DNA from: Onchocerca volvulus
Taxonomy: Eukaryota > Nematoda > Chromadorea > Rhabditida > Onchocercidae
DNA length: 61,815 nt
Direction of reading: 5' to 3'
NCBI GenBank assembly: GCA_000499405.2
Contig: HG738137.1
Span: 8,246,796-8,308,610 of the forward strand
Positions 1-10,519 of the stretch are shown here, piece after piece. Below the pieces are notes generated by a model. It saw nothing but the letters and a program-made list of their open reading frames with translations, was not told the DNA's origin and searched no databases. The number at the start of each line of letters is the position of its first letter. Position 1 is the stretch's first letter. The translations under genes were made by a program, and so were the position numbers.

Positions 1-44
1 TTTTTTGTTTCCATTCTTCTCTTCCATCTTTTTTTTTTTTTCAG

Positions 45-216
45 GAGTCAGATACCGTATTACGCTGTGTTACATATTTCGGTACTTCTTTGGGGAGGTT
101 TTACGGTCTTAACGTTGTACGAAACCGGAAATTTTGTACCTTATTGCTTGACTCATATTGCATTGTTTATCGCATTGTTCATTGTTGCTCTGATGGTAAA
201 ATTTTGCAAAATCTGA
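45..216 (+). CDS. Last exon of an unidentified multi-pass membrane protein (partial)
   Basis: A long pyrimidine tract ending in TTTCAG at 30-44 is followed by an open frame that starts in phase at 46 and stops at TGA 214-216. The 56 encoded residues begin [18 protein letters not shown] and hold two strongly hydrophobic segments separated by a short loop with ETGNFVP, then end in a short basic tail (MVKFCKI). That is the pattern of the last two membrane helices of a multi-pass protein. An alternative frame through the same DNA stays open longer (to 299) but gives a non-hydrophobic, less protein-like sequence, so I prefer the hydrophobic frame. The rest of the gene lies outside the window to the left. 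I do not recognise the family. Confidence 0.45.
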
Positions 217-2099
217 AGCTTTACAAGATTCTAGATCATCTTATATTGGAATCAATCATTCTGGTATTAATCATTATAAGTCAATGCGAAAGCATATGAG
301 GATATGATTTTCTCGGGAACTGTTTAAACTATCACTGATCATCATACACTTCTTCCCACATTCGGGGTGAATTAAAACTTGTGAGGGCAAGGGATTTTTA
401 AATGAGATACTCACTGTTGCAGGGAACGATTAAAATCAGTAAATACAAACCGCTTGGGGCTAACTCTATCCAAGTTTCAAAATTACAACAGAAACGTTTA
501 TACACATTTATTATATACACTTATTCTGTTGAAGTCATTACTTTGCCAATGCTTGGTAAGTTTTCAACGTTCGATCATTCTAATATCAATTCGTCGTCAG
601 TTAGTCATAGAGAAAACTTGCCACAACACTGATGCATTTTACTGCGCTTATAATCTCTGCGAAAACTTCTGCCACAGATTCTCTCAATCCTGTTCAAATT
701 CCAAACTGAAAGTAAAAGTGTTAAATCAATATTCTTATCAGTAATCAATATTCTAACCTTTGAAGTAGGAATCGCATTTTTGTAAAATTAGAGCTTAAAA
801 TCTTAACTCTATGGTGAGAATGTTCTACCAAATTTTTGCACTCAATACTGAAATATTGATGAGGCTAATACAAGCATATTTTAGTTCATACATGCGCACG
901 GATTATTTGTATGTTTGCTGGCTGTAAATACAATGTCGCTGAGAATAATTTCAGATCTATGCTCCATATAGCAATTTTTTTTTGTCGTCGGGTAATCATT
1001 TAACAAATTACTCGCTTATTTCATCATAGACTATCTTATGTCATTTGTAATATGATTTTACCTAATGAAATTTTCAGTGTTACTTATTTTAGATGCGTGT
1101 GGTCTTCGTTGTTTTGATTACTATTCTCGCATATGAGCCATTGCGCCGTGCAACCTTTTCATTATTCACAGGAAAAAAGTCGACTACGGAAGTCAAATCA
1201 ATTCAAACGCTAGAAACAAGACGAAATTTTTAAAAATAAAGAAATCTATCAGCATCAAGCTCTAGAATGACACTTTTATAAATGATAAACCTTGTAGTTT
1301 TTTTCTTCTTTTTATGACCTCATTATAGTTGGTGAGATTTTATAAAACTAAACTTGTCAAGCTTATAGTGTTCTGAATCTCGAACTTAAATATAAAAATC
1401 TGCAATTACACTGCACAAGTTGAATTGGACAATGCAAAATTCATTAAAATGTATATATAATATATATGAAATGATCAGTTATATTCCAATTATTGCTTAA
1501 TATGGACATTCACTGATCCAACTTTTTTTTACCTATTCGCTTCAATTGTATCAAAAAAGAAAAAATGATGGAAAAGAAACAAAAAAATAGGAAAAATATT
1601 GCGCATATGATCCATGAAAGACAATTACATTACAATGAAATTTCCATGTTTGTTTTCTTTGCCAAATATTTGTTTAGATCATTCTATGTTTCGATCCTTT
1701 TTTATAAATATTACTCTTTTCAGCATATTTCGTAATCTATTTTTTTAAACCTAAGTTTTTTTTTTTTTGTCTTAGAAAACAAATAAAATTTTAGTGATAG
1801 CCTAAAAAATGATATTGTTAATATTCATAATATAATCTTGCAAACTTTTCAATAAGTAATGCTAAAGCATATGATCCAATTACGGAATAAATGAAGACAA
1901 AAATAATGAATATTGAAAGATGGAAAAGTGTCCTTCCATTTAATAATCAATTGTTTAAGGAATTTGTTTAATAGAATATTCATTCATTTTATGATGTTCT
2001 GTAAAAGTCACCTAATATCTTAAATCTTAAATTGTACGTTCCATTGTAAATTCTATTTGAGCGCACGTTTCGGATATATTTAATTTCACAATGCTTGTG
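217..2099. other. Non-coding AT-rich stretch
   Basis: Probably the 3' flank of the membrane-protein gene followed by intergenic DNA. Short open frames at about 402-744 show no family resemblance and no convincing splice signals. I see no RNA gene or complete repeat unit. Confidence 0.5.
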
Positions 2100-2458
2100 G
2101 GTATACAATATTTTCAGTTGTTCCATTAGATATAGAGCTTATTTGGTTTGCCGACTCTAGAACACATAGCATATGATTGTGCATGTTAGAAGCAATCCGT
2201 CTCTAGATCTATATCACACAATTCTAAAGATTGATCCTTAGTTTTGTTGACGGTGATTGCAAACGTCAATTGATTTGGTAATTCTAATCTTTTGAATTGA
2301 AATAGTATATCTGTTGGAATCAGAGGGATGCGAGGAATTAGGACATTTTCATCTTTGAAAGGTCCTGTCAAGATTGTTTCTACGACTTTGTTCACTAATT
2401 TTTTTACTACAAGCCGCGTGCCGTTGCAAAGTTTTGGCTGATTTGCAAGGTTTGATGT
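2100..2458 (-). pseudogene. Helitron helicase C-terminal fragment, decayed
   Basis: Read on the minus strand from about 2458, this gives the end of a Helitron Rep/helicase (Pif1-like) polyprotein: first KLCNGTRLVVKKL, then IPRIPLIPTD, FQFKRLELPN, LTFAITVNKTKDQSLELC and finally CSRVGKPNKLYI. These correspond to the conserved C-terminal helicase motifs of metazoan Helitrons (usual forms KLCNGTRL, FKRLQFP, FAMTINKSQGQS, ACSRVG). The frame is broken by stop codons after DCF near 2186 and again near 2130 and 2120, and the glutamine/serine of the TINKSQGQS motif are altered. It is therefore a dead fragment of about 120 codons. No endonuclease (Rep) part is visible nearby. Confidence 0.85.
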
Positions 2459-3802
2459 TATGGTTGTATTCGGTGTTCATCTTATAGTACTTCAAGGTCA
2501 AACAGCAATGCTAAGTCTATAGTAAATACATAATACACAAATTTTGCTGTGCGTAGTACTTCTGCCTGAATATCTCATCTCAATAAATATAAAATAAGAT
2601 ATAAGATCTCTTAGATTGTATCCCTACTCATCAAAACGATAACTGATATTGATTTATTTTTACAGAGATAAAGTGGCTTCATCACAATACATAAATTTTA
2701 ATCTAATAATATACGAAATTCACGTCATGAAGTTAAACATAACTTATTATAAGAAGTTCATAAGACTAATCATGAGTTTATTGTAATACGAAAGGTAAAG
2801 AAACAAATTTTGGCTGTTGACTTTTTAAAGCATCAAGAAAACAAATAAAATAAATGGTTTTTGATTTCTAGTCTATGCGATGAATTACTTTACTCTTTTT
2901 TTTCTTGGTTAACGAATTCAGGTTTTTTATACAAAAAAAAAAAAAAAAAAAAAACTGAATTTTTTCATTTAATATCTACAATAGCTTATAAATAAAAAGA
3001 TATCAAAATGAGAAATTTACGGAAATCAAGTACAATAAATTTTTTCAAGTTTTTGTCCTTTTTATTTTAGATATGTAAGGAACGCTACATGCAAATTTCT
3101 TGGACAAAATATTTCAACTATCGAATTTTATTATAATAATTTGTTAGGCTTTCTCATAGTAAGAAATTATTTATCAACATTTTTTTTTTTTTTTTTTTTT
3201 TTTATTATTAATAACAAAATTTTCGTGTAAAATGAAAAACTTTAAATTTTAGGATTCTCATGAGTTAATGTTGGATTATAGCGAAATAATTCATATTGTT
3301 TATATGATTTAGAAATACACATATATTATATGAGAGAAGTATGCATTTAAAATAGAAAATTTTAAATTTTTTAAATTCTAAAATTTTCATAAATTACTAT
3401 CGGATTATTATTAAAATTTATATGATTTAGAAAAAGATACAATGTGAAGAGAAATAAACGCTGAAATTAATGAAGATAAAAGAATTGTTTCATCTTTTGT
3501 TTGGGTAAAATTTGAATTTATTTATTTTAATTATTCGTATTCTGATAGTGATCGTAGCTAAGAGATGAAATAATATTGATAGAAATCATACATGCAATAT
3601 CAATATAATTTAGTACATATTTTCAATACAAATTAGTTATACAATTTTTTCATTTAATTTCATTTTTATTCTTTTGATAAAATGTTATGAAACAATAAAT
3701 AAAATTCTGTTTTAAAAAAAAATCATATATCACATCAAATTGTGTCAATTTTTAAATTATAGTAAATAAAAAATAACCATTTTCTAAGATTTTATGGAAT
3801 AC
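2459..3802. other. Non-coding AT-rich stretch with homopolymer runs
   Basis: No open frame with splice support. It contains an A run at about 2933-2954 and a T run at about 3180-3203. Otherwise I see nothing that can be named. Confidence 0.5.
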
Positions 3803-3874
3803 TAGCTGGAGGCCGCGTGGTCGATCTAGCTATCTACGGAGCCGAGCACGCTTCGCGTGTCCGGCTCCGGCTAA
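3803..3874 (+). mobile_element. Helitron 3' terminus (hairpin plus CTAA)
   Basis: A GC-rich island in AT-rich DNA. Positions 3838-3851 and 3855-3868 form a 14-bp hairpin (one mismatch and one G-T wobble) around the loop TTC. Two bases later comes CTAA at 3871-3874, then T. A hairpin a few bases before CTRR with a following T is the Helitron 3' signature. The island starts at about 3803, but the left limit of the element is not visible. Confidence 0.75.
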
Positions 3875-4550
3875 TCTATATAAATAGAAATGTCAATGTT
3901 CGTTTGCTCAAAATCTTAAACCTCCCAAGTTCTTAAGCACGCACATTATCTATATTCGAAATCTTAAATATTGGGAAGTCCTTAACCTATTGCTTTGAAA
4001 TTTTGACACAAAGTTGCAGTCGAATATGCGCATGTTTTTAAATACTCATCGATTGATTTCAAATTTTTATACACGTTGCATTCCTTTTAAATAATTCAAA
4101 CTTTCGTTTGTTTTTTGCTTTGTGAGAAATGTAATTCGTTTATTTTTTGCTTTGTGGGGAATGTAGTTGTGTTGCACAAATCTCGAGGTCAGGATAGTGT
4201 ATAATCAAATATTTTGTTCAAGCAATTTAAAGATCATCTCTCTGACTTCTACTGTTAGATTGTGTTTTGAATTGCCTCTTTTCGTAATTTTTACTCATTG
4301 ATCTAAACCGCACAACTGTAAGGATTTTCTCTGAGCTATGTTGATCGTGAATGCAAACGTCTATCAAATTGGAAATTGCAATCTCTTAAACTGAAATAGC
4401 GTATCCATTGGAATCATAAGAAGTTCTCCACCGATAGCTTGCAAATTCTGACACAACCTTGTATTCGAATAGACCATCATTTTTATATAGATATGCTTAT
4501 TAAATATATATATATATATATATAATCCTCTAGAAATATTTATAATCATC
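3875..4550 (+). mobile_element. Helitron 5' terminus and scrambled internal pieces
   Basis: The sequence starts TCTATATAAATAGAAATG directly after the CTAA of the preceding element. This matches the TC start and AT-rich terminus of Helitrons and resembles the second 5' end at about 61326. Shared sub-terminal phrases occur at about 3990-4030, 4424-4480 and 61376-61440: CTCCACCGAT, AATTTTGACA or AATTCTGACA, and CCTTG.ATTC.A.TAG. A minus-strand helicase remnant sits in the middle (separate entry). The block is a mosaic of short Helitron pieces in both orientations, not an intact element. Confidence 0.6.
4296..4413 (-). pseudogene. Second Helitron helicase fragment, decayed
   Basis: Minus-strand reading gives MIPMDTLFQFKRLQFPI, two stop codons, then TFAFTINIAQRKSLQLCGLD. 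This is the same C-terminal helicase segment as at 2100-2458 but from a different copy. The two in-frame stops and the loss of the KSQGQ core show it is inactive. It abuts plus-strand Helitron 5'-region sequence at about 4424, so two pieces of opposite orientation are joined. Confidence 0.8.
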
Positions 4551-4599
4551 TTGAAGCTGCAATAGTTGATCTTGCGCTATTAATACTTATGAAGACGCG

Positions 4600-6545
4600 G
4601 AACGGGATGGAGTCAAAAAATTCCTTATTATTTATTATTATTTACCATTATGAGTGTTTATCATTGATTAATATTTATTACGCTGCAGTAAAAAAATCAA
4701 TAATATCAATAAAACAAATCTAATGATAAATTTATAAAATAAAAAAGGAGAAAACAACTAAAGGAAAAAAAAACCTGAGTCGAAATATTAAACTGCTCTT
4801 ATTGAAATCCCTATTTAAAAAATGATAAAAAAGGGAGCCTTTGTTAGTGCGTGATGATGATGCGTATTTGTTGGCGCGCGAGGGTCATCAACATTGAACT
4901 TAGTTGAGGGTTACGAAAAAATGATCAATAATTATTTATTGCACTGCTCTTATTGAAGTCCCTATTTAAAATTACAGAAAAGGGCGCCCTTGTTAGTGCA
5001 TGTTGATGATGCGTTTGTGTTGGCGCGCGACGGTCATCGACATTGACCCCTAGTTGAGGGTTGCAAAGAAATGATCAAAAATTCTTTATTGCGTAAGAGT
5101 TAAAAATCAACAATATCAATAAAACAAATCCAATGATAAATTTATTAAATAAAAAAGAAGAAAACGACATAAAAGGGAAAAAACCCGAGTTGGTGTATTA
5201 AACCGCTATCAAATTCCTATATAAAATGATAGGAAAGGGCACCTTTTTTGGCGCTCTAGGGTAATCGACATTGACCCTAGTTGAGGGTTACAAAGGATTA
5301 GCTAATTATTTGTTATTATTCAGCATTTGTTGTTTATTATTATTTATTATTATTCAGCATTCTGTATTATTATTCATTATTGTTTATTTGTTATAATTCA
5401 TCACTGTTCATTATTCTTTTTTATTATTTTATCTATTATTAGTTATTATCATTTACTATTATTTGTCATTAATTATTTATTATTATTTATCATTATTTAA
5501 TATTAATTACCATTTATTACGGAACAGTAAAAAATCAACAATATTAGTAAAACAAATCAAATGATAAATTTATAAAATAAAAAAGAAGAAAATGACTTAA
5601 AAAAAAACCCGAGTCGGAGCATTAAACCGCTCCTGTTGACATTTCTATATAAAATGATAGAAAGAGCGCCTTCGTCAGCGCGTGATGATGATGCGCACCT
5701 ATTTATTATTATTCAGCATCCTGTATTATTATTCATTATTATTTATTTGTTATAATTCATCACTGTTCATTATTCTTTTTTATTATTTTATCTATTATTA
5801 GTTATTATCATTTACTATTATTTGTCATTATTTATCATTATTTATTATTATTTATCATTATTTAATATTAATTATCATTTATTACGGAACAGTAAAAAAT
5901 CAACAATATTAGTAAAACAAATCTAATGATAGATTTCTAAAATAAAAAAGAAGAAAATGACTAAAACAGAAACTTGAAATCATTTGAAAATAAGCAATAC
6001 GAAATTGAGCTGAATTTGACAAACATTGAGAATAAGTGATATTGAATTATGCTCAACTTGATGATTATTTGAGGAAGGAAAAATATGAAATTAGGCCTAA
6101 TTTGAAATTTTTTAGGAAGAACATGAAATTAGGACTAATTCGATTATTAGTTAGAAATCAATGATATATTGTATTCATTCATCTTTTGCTTGCAAAATTT
6201 TTTACTTGCAATTTATTTTTTATTTAATAAATTTATCATGAGATTTGTTTTATTGATATTATTGATTTTCTACTCCTGCGCAATAAATAATTATTGATCA
6301 TTTCTTTGTAACCCTCAACTAGGGAGGGTCAGTGTCGATCACCCTTGCGCGCCAACGAAACCGCATCATCATCACATGCTAATAAAGCGCCCTTTTCTAT
6401 CATTTTAAATAGGAATTTTAAGGAGAGCAGTTTAATGCTTTGACTCAGGTTTTTTCCCTTTAGTCGTTTTCTCCGTTTTTATTTTATAAATTTATTATTA
6501 CATTTGTTTTATTGATATTATTATTTTTTACTCTTGCATAATGAT
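4600..6545. repeat. Degenerate repeat block with direct and inverted copies
   Basis: A unit containing ATCAATAAAACAAATCTAATG, a purine-rich stretch, a GCGC-containing core (GCGCGCGAGGGTCATC) and CTAGTTGAGGGTTAC recurs around 4690-4945, 4921-5095, 5100-5290 and, cut short, 5525-5700. A further start lies at 5885. A copy in the opposite orientation occupies about 6230-6545. Positions 4903-4943 and 6279-6322 are a near-perfect inverted match. Inside the block an ATT-rich stretch is duplicated (about 5337-5520 and 5698-5885). No coding capacity is seen. It is most likely the remains of a non-autonomous transposon family; I do not recognise the family. Confidence 0.7.
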
Positions 6546-6819
6546 AAATCATATATCAAATTTTGGCATAATAAGCATCTCAAATTTTAACAATTCATTT
6601 ATTTTTTCAAGAGAATTTCAATTGAAAAAATACTTATTTATATAGTAAATGTATATCAAATTTTAACGATACTTGCATAATAACATCTCAGATTTTGCTA
6701 ATCATTTATTTCCCCAAGAAATGTTCAACGAAGAAAAGGATTTGATGATTTATTTAATACTTTTCTTTTTGCATTTTTTTTTCTTTCAATTTTTAAAACA
6801 ATCTCATACTGACAACAAG

Positions 6820-9128
6820 TTGAAGCCAATCGTAAAAATGAAGAAGAAATCTGGAAGTGATGTATGGCATTTTCATGGTAATGATTGGCGTGAAATGCTT
6901 GCCTTGGTTAATACATCCAACAAGATGCCTATTGGCAATCATACAACACAAACGTCACAAACGGTAAAGTAAAAATTATCATTGTATTGATGTACATGAA
7001 GACATATGAAAATTAGAAATAATTTGAAATTATACAATGGCAAGCAGATAAATGAACATAAATGTTGAAGATATGTTACGGGAAGCACGTAAAATTGTGA
7101 TAGTATTGAGGATTATTGTAAAAATTTTACATTTTGGGAAATGTTTTAAATACTAGACATTAAATTTCTTATTACATATCGATATATCAAATATTGAGAA
7201 ATTTGTAGGATTGGCCAAAGGCAGCCCTTCATAATGCAATGATGGAAGCTTTAATAAATGATCGGGTAGATTTTGTTCGTTTATTGCTTGAAAATGGTGT
7301 TAGTATGGGAAACTTTTTGACTATTGGACGCTTAGAAGAACTATATAATACGGTAAATGGAAATTTCTTATGCAATAGTTTAATTATGCCTTATAGTTAC
7401 AGTTTTTTTTTTTTCTTCATGTCTTATAATTGTCTTTTCCTTTTTTTTTTTTGTAAGTTACAGTTTTTTTGTTTTATTATACCTTACCAATCATAAATTG
7501 ATTTGTTCAAATTAATTATTTTGTTTTGCGTAATATACTGACGTGACTAAAATGATTGCTGTTACTGGAAGATTTAAGGTTCAATCCCGTTTCATTGCTG
7601 TTTTATAACTTCAAACTTATATTATCACAGAGACTAAATCTGTGAGTAACAAACAAGTATTATCACAGAGACTGAATCTGTGAGTAACAAACAAGTTTCA
7701 ATTTATCATTTGTTTCAGTTTCTTGATTTAGGGTACAATACGATACTTTCCTGGGTAATTCCGGAAAATCCAGGAATCAATTTTCTCCTTTCCTTTTTAT
7801 CTCATTCATTTAATTTTGTATAATTCAATATTAGTCAAAGAGTTTAGGGCGAAATTATTTTTTTTGCAAGAAGTACTATATGTTTGAATAGTATTCAGTG
7901 TTTTAAAGTATAATTTTAGGATAAAGGACCACCTAATACGCTGTTTTATGTAGTCCGAGATGTGGTTAAAATTCGTGACGGATATCGTTATCAGTTACCT
8001 CATATTGGTCTTGCAATTGAAAAACTTATGGGTAATGCGTACAAATCGTCGTATACAACGGAACCTTTTCATTCTAAATATGTTATTTATAGGAATAAAT
8101 TAAAGGTTTGCAGTTTTTAGTTTTTGGAATACAAAGACAATAATACTAATTATAAGTCCGGAATCGTCGGTTATATAGTCTTAATAATATAATCAACGAT
8201 ATTTCTGCGGTTTTTTTAATCGATTTTCCCAGATATTAATTTTCAGATTATTCAGTGAAAGTCTTTGTCATTGAATTAAGACTTCTAGAAATTTCCAGTT
8301 TTTTTTTCCAGAAACTTCGGAAACAGAATCAGGATAGTATACGGAACTCTTTAGCATCGGTTAGTTTCGCAACACCACTGACAAATCCGGACAACCTTGT
8401 TACGGATGCTGTTTTGGCTGCATATTCCGGAAATCGTGCATTAAACCATCATATATTGTGGCGCTCAAGGCGAGATGTATGTTTTTCTATAATATATAAT
8501 TTTGAATTAAAAAAAATTTTTGTTTTATTCAATCTCATTCTCTAACTGTTTCTGCCAAATGTATTATCATCAGTCACTATGATTTATTAATGATTGGCGT
8601 TTGTATTCGAGTTACGTAATAAAAATAAAATAAAATAAAATACGTAATAAAAAATGAAAACGCGTTTGTATTAAAGTTAATAAAATAAAACAAGAGTAAT
8701 ATAAAATACAGTCAGATAGGGACATCTCGGCACAAATAAAAAATGTGTAGTTATGAAATGGCCAAATTGTTTGTGTATAATCAATAACTTAAATTTTTAG
8801 AATCCAGCAAGTAATTTTGGATTAATACAACCTCCGAAATTATCTGCAATGCAGGAAACAGTTATCGATATTGAAAATGGTGAGATTAATTGCACTTTGA
8901 ATTTTGCTTCTTTTTCTTGCCATCTATAATTTTTTGTAATTTCAAGTGAATGAACTGCAACAAAATTATTCCTGCTTTACATTTTCAGAATCCTTATGTT
9001 CGGATACGGAAAAAGATGTAGATGATTTCAAATATCCATTCAACGAACTTCTCATTTGGGCTGTTTTAACCAAACGACAGGAAATGGCATTATGTATGTG
9101 GCAACATGGTGAAGAAGCTATGGCAAAG
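6820..9128 (+). CDS. TRPM-type channel, cytoplasmic region exons only (partial gene or pseudogene)
   Basis: Five exons join in frame without a stop: 7209-7352, 7920-8105, 8312-8476, 8801-8879 and 8989-9128 (238 codons). A weakly supported upstream exon ends at 6963 and may start at 6820. Diagnostic TRPM N-terminal-homology phrases are [54 protein letters not shown] and [15 protein letters not shown]. These correspond to the ankyrin-like cytoplasmic region before the six-helix cation channel. All acceptors and donors are standard (TTTGTAG, TTTTAG, TTTCCAG; GTAAAT, GTATGT, GTGAGA). After EEAMAK, TRPM proteins continue with ALVACKL and then the pore. No such exon is visible before mif-1 on the other strand, and read-through stops at about 9170. 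Upstream there are only repeats. It may be a duplicated fragment, a pseudogene with intact frames, or a gene whose remaining exons lie elsewhere. Confidence 0.8.
7620..7695 (+). repeat. Two tandem copies of a 38-bp unit
   Basis: Units at 7620-7657 and 7658-7695 differ at one base. Each contains the inverted pair CACAGA/TCTGTG. They lie in the intron between the first two well-supported TRPM-like exons. Confidence 0.9.
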
Positions 9129-9240
9129 GTTGGTTTCATTTACTGTGAATTAAGTGCAGTAAAAGTAACTTAAAATTTCGATTTTTTTCCTCTTCTTATT
9201 ACTGTTGCGGATAGAAATCGGCACTAACATCTTTTATGCC

Positions 9241-9273
<33 letters not shown>

Positions 9274-10519
9274 TATTGGGAATTTGGGAGAACTTTTATG
9301 AAATTGATAAATAGTAATTTGTTTTTGCGAATTCTTTTGATATTATTAAATTTCTTCATTTCAATTTCAGTTTATAATGCTGGTAAAATTTGTGAGATAA
9401 AAAACATGTTTTTCACCTGGTATTTTCGCCGAAAATTCCTCTACGTTGTGACGAAAGCGTAATTTCGAGTTTTTTTTTTTCTACCCAAAAATTTAATTTC
9501 CTCATTTTCCGAACACATATTCGGTTATAATACGTAAGAGAATATCGTGATGAAACTATAATTTCTCCTCAATTCCTTTCTTTTGGTTTGTTTTTCCGTA
9601 ATAATTGGAAACTCTAAATGATTGAATATTCTGTATCCCGTATAATTCTCGAATAAATCCACCTCTGATATTCCTCATAATTCTTGGAGCAAATTTACCT
9701 GGTGCATTTAGTAATTCTTAAACAAGTTTGTCTTTCGTAGCTCATATAATATGTTAAAAAGTATGTAAGATATGACCTTTAAGTGATAGTTATAATGTCA
9801 CTTCACTCATGTATTTATTAAATTAGCTCATTTTATAATGATCTTTTTTTCATTTAGAAACTGGTAAATTCAGTTATATTATTTCATATTTCCTTTTTTT
9901 TAAGGCACATGGAATCTGATTGGATTATATTTTCCTCCTTCATCATTTCTTCCCAATAAATGACGTACAGACAATAAAATTGACATGAACTTTGAAATAA
10001 AAAGTGAAATGATAATGAAATCAAAGTTTCGATGGCCTACTATGCTAATTGCGAAAAGAGACTCAAGAAACGGGAAGATAATCCAATAACAAATCTATCA
10101 CTGAGAAAAAAGTAACTGCATCATAGTTTCTGTGAAAAGAATTCGACATCGTTTGTCCAAAAGAATCAAATGTCTTTGATTAAACTTGCACAATCATTAC
10201 CCAACTGTAATTATCGTGCATCAGGGAGGTCAAACTCTCTGCTACTTTATGACTATCCTGCTTCATTTCGAATTTCATAAAGTATTATATGTCCCATCTC
10301 TTGCAATAAGACTTCTTAAACAGTTTAAAAACTTTTGAAAAAGAAAAATGATTAAATAGTTTTATTACCAAACAAATCACTATTTCACTTAAAAGTTTCA
10401 AGTAACAATTTAAAAATGTATGGATAATAAAAATGTTATTAATTAAAAGAACAATAACTAGAAATTTCAGCTAAAGTTCCACAATTTCTGAAAATGACAT
10501 TTCCCTTTGCGAAATTCAA
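9129..10519. other. Non-coding stretch between the TRPM-like exons and mif-1
   Basis: Holds a T run of about 30 at 9242-9272 and AT-rich unique sequence. I looked here specifically for the next TRPM exons (ALVACK..., the pre-pore region) and found none. Confidence 0.5.

Noticed and set aside
7575..7600. tRNA-like T-arm phrase GGTTCAATCCCG
   Set aside because: No matching acceptor, D arm or anticodon stem can be formed around it.
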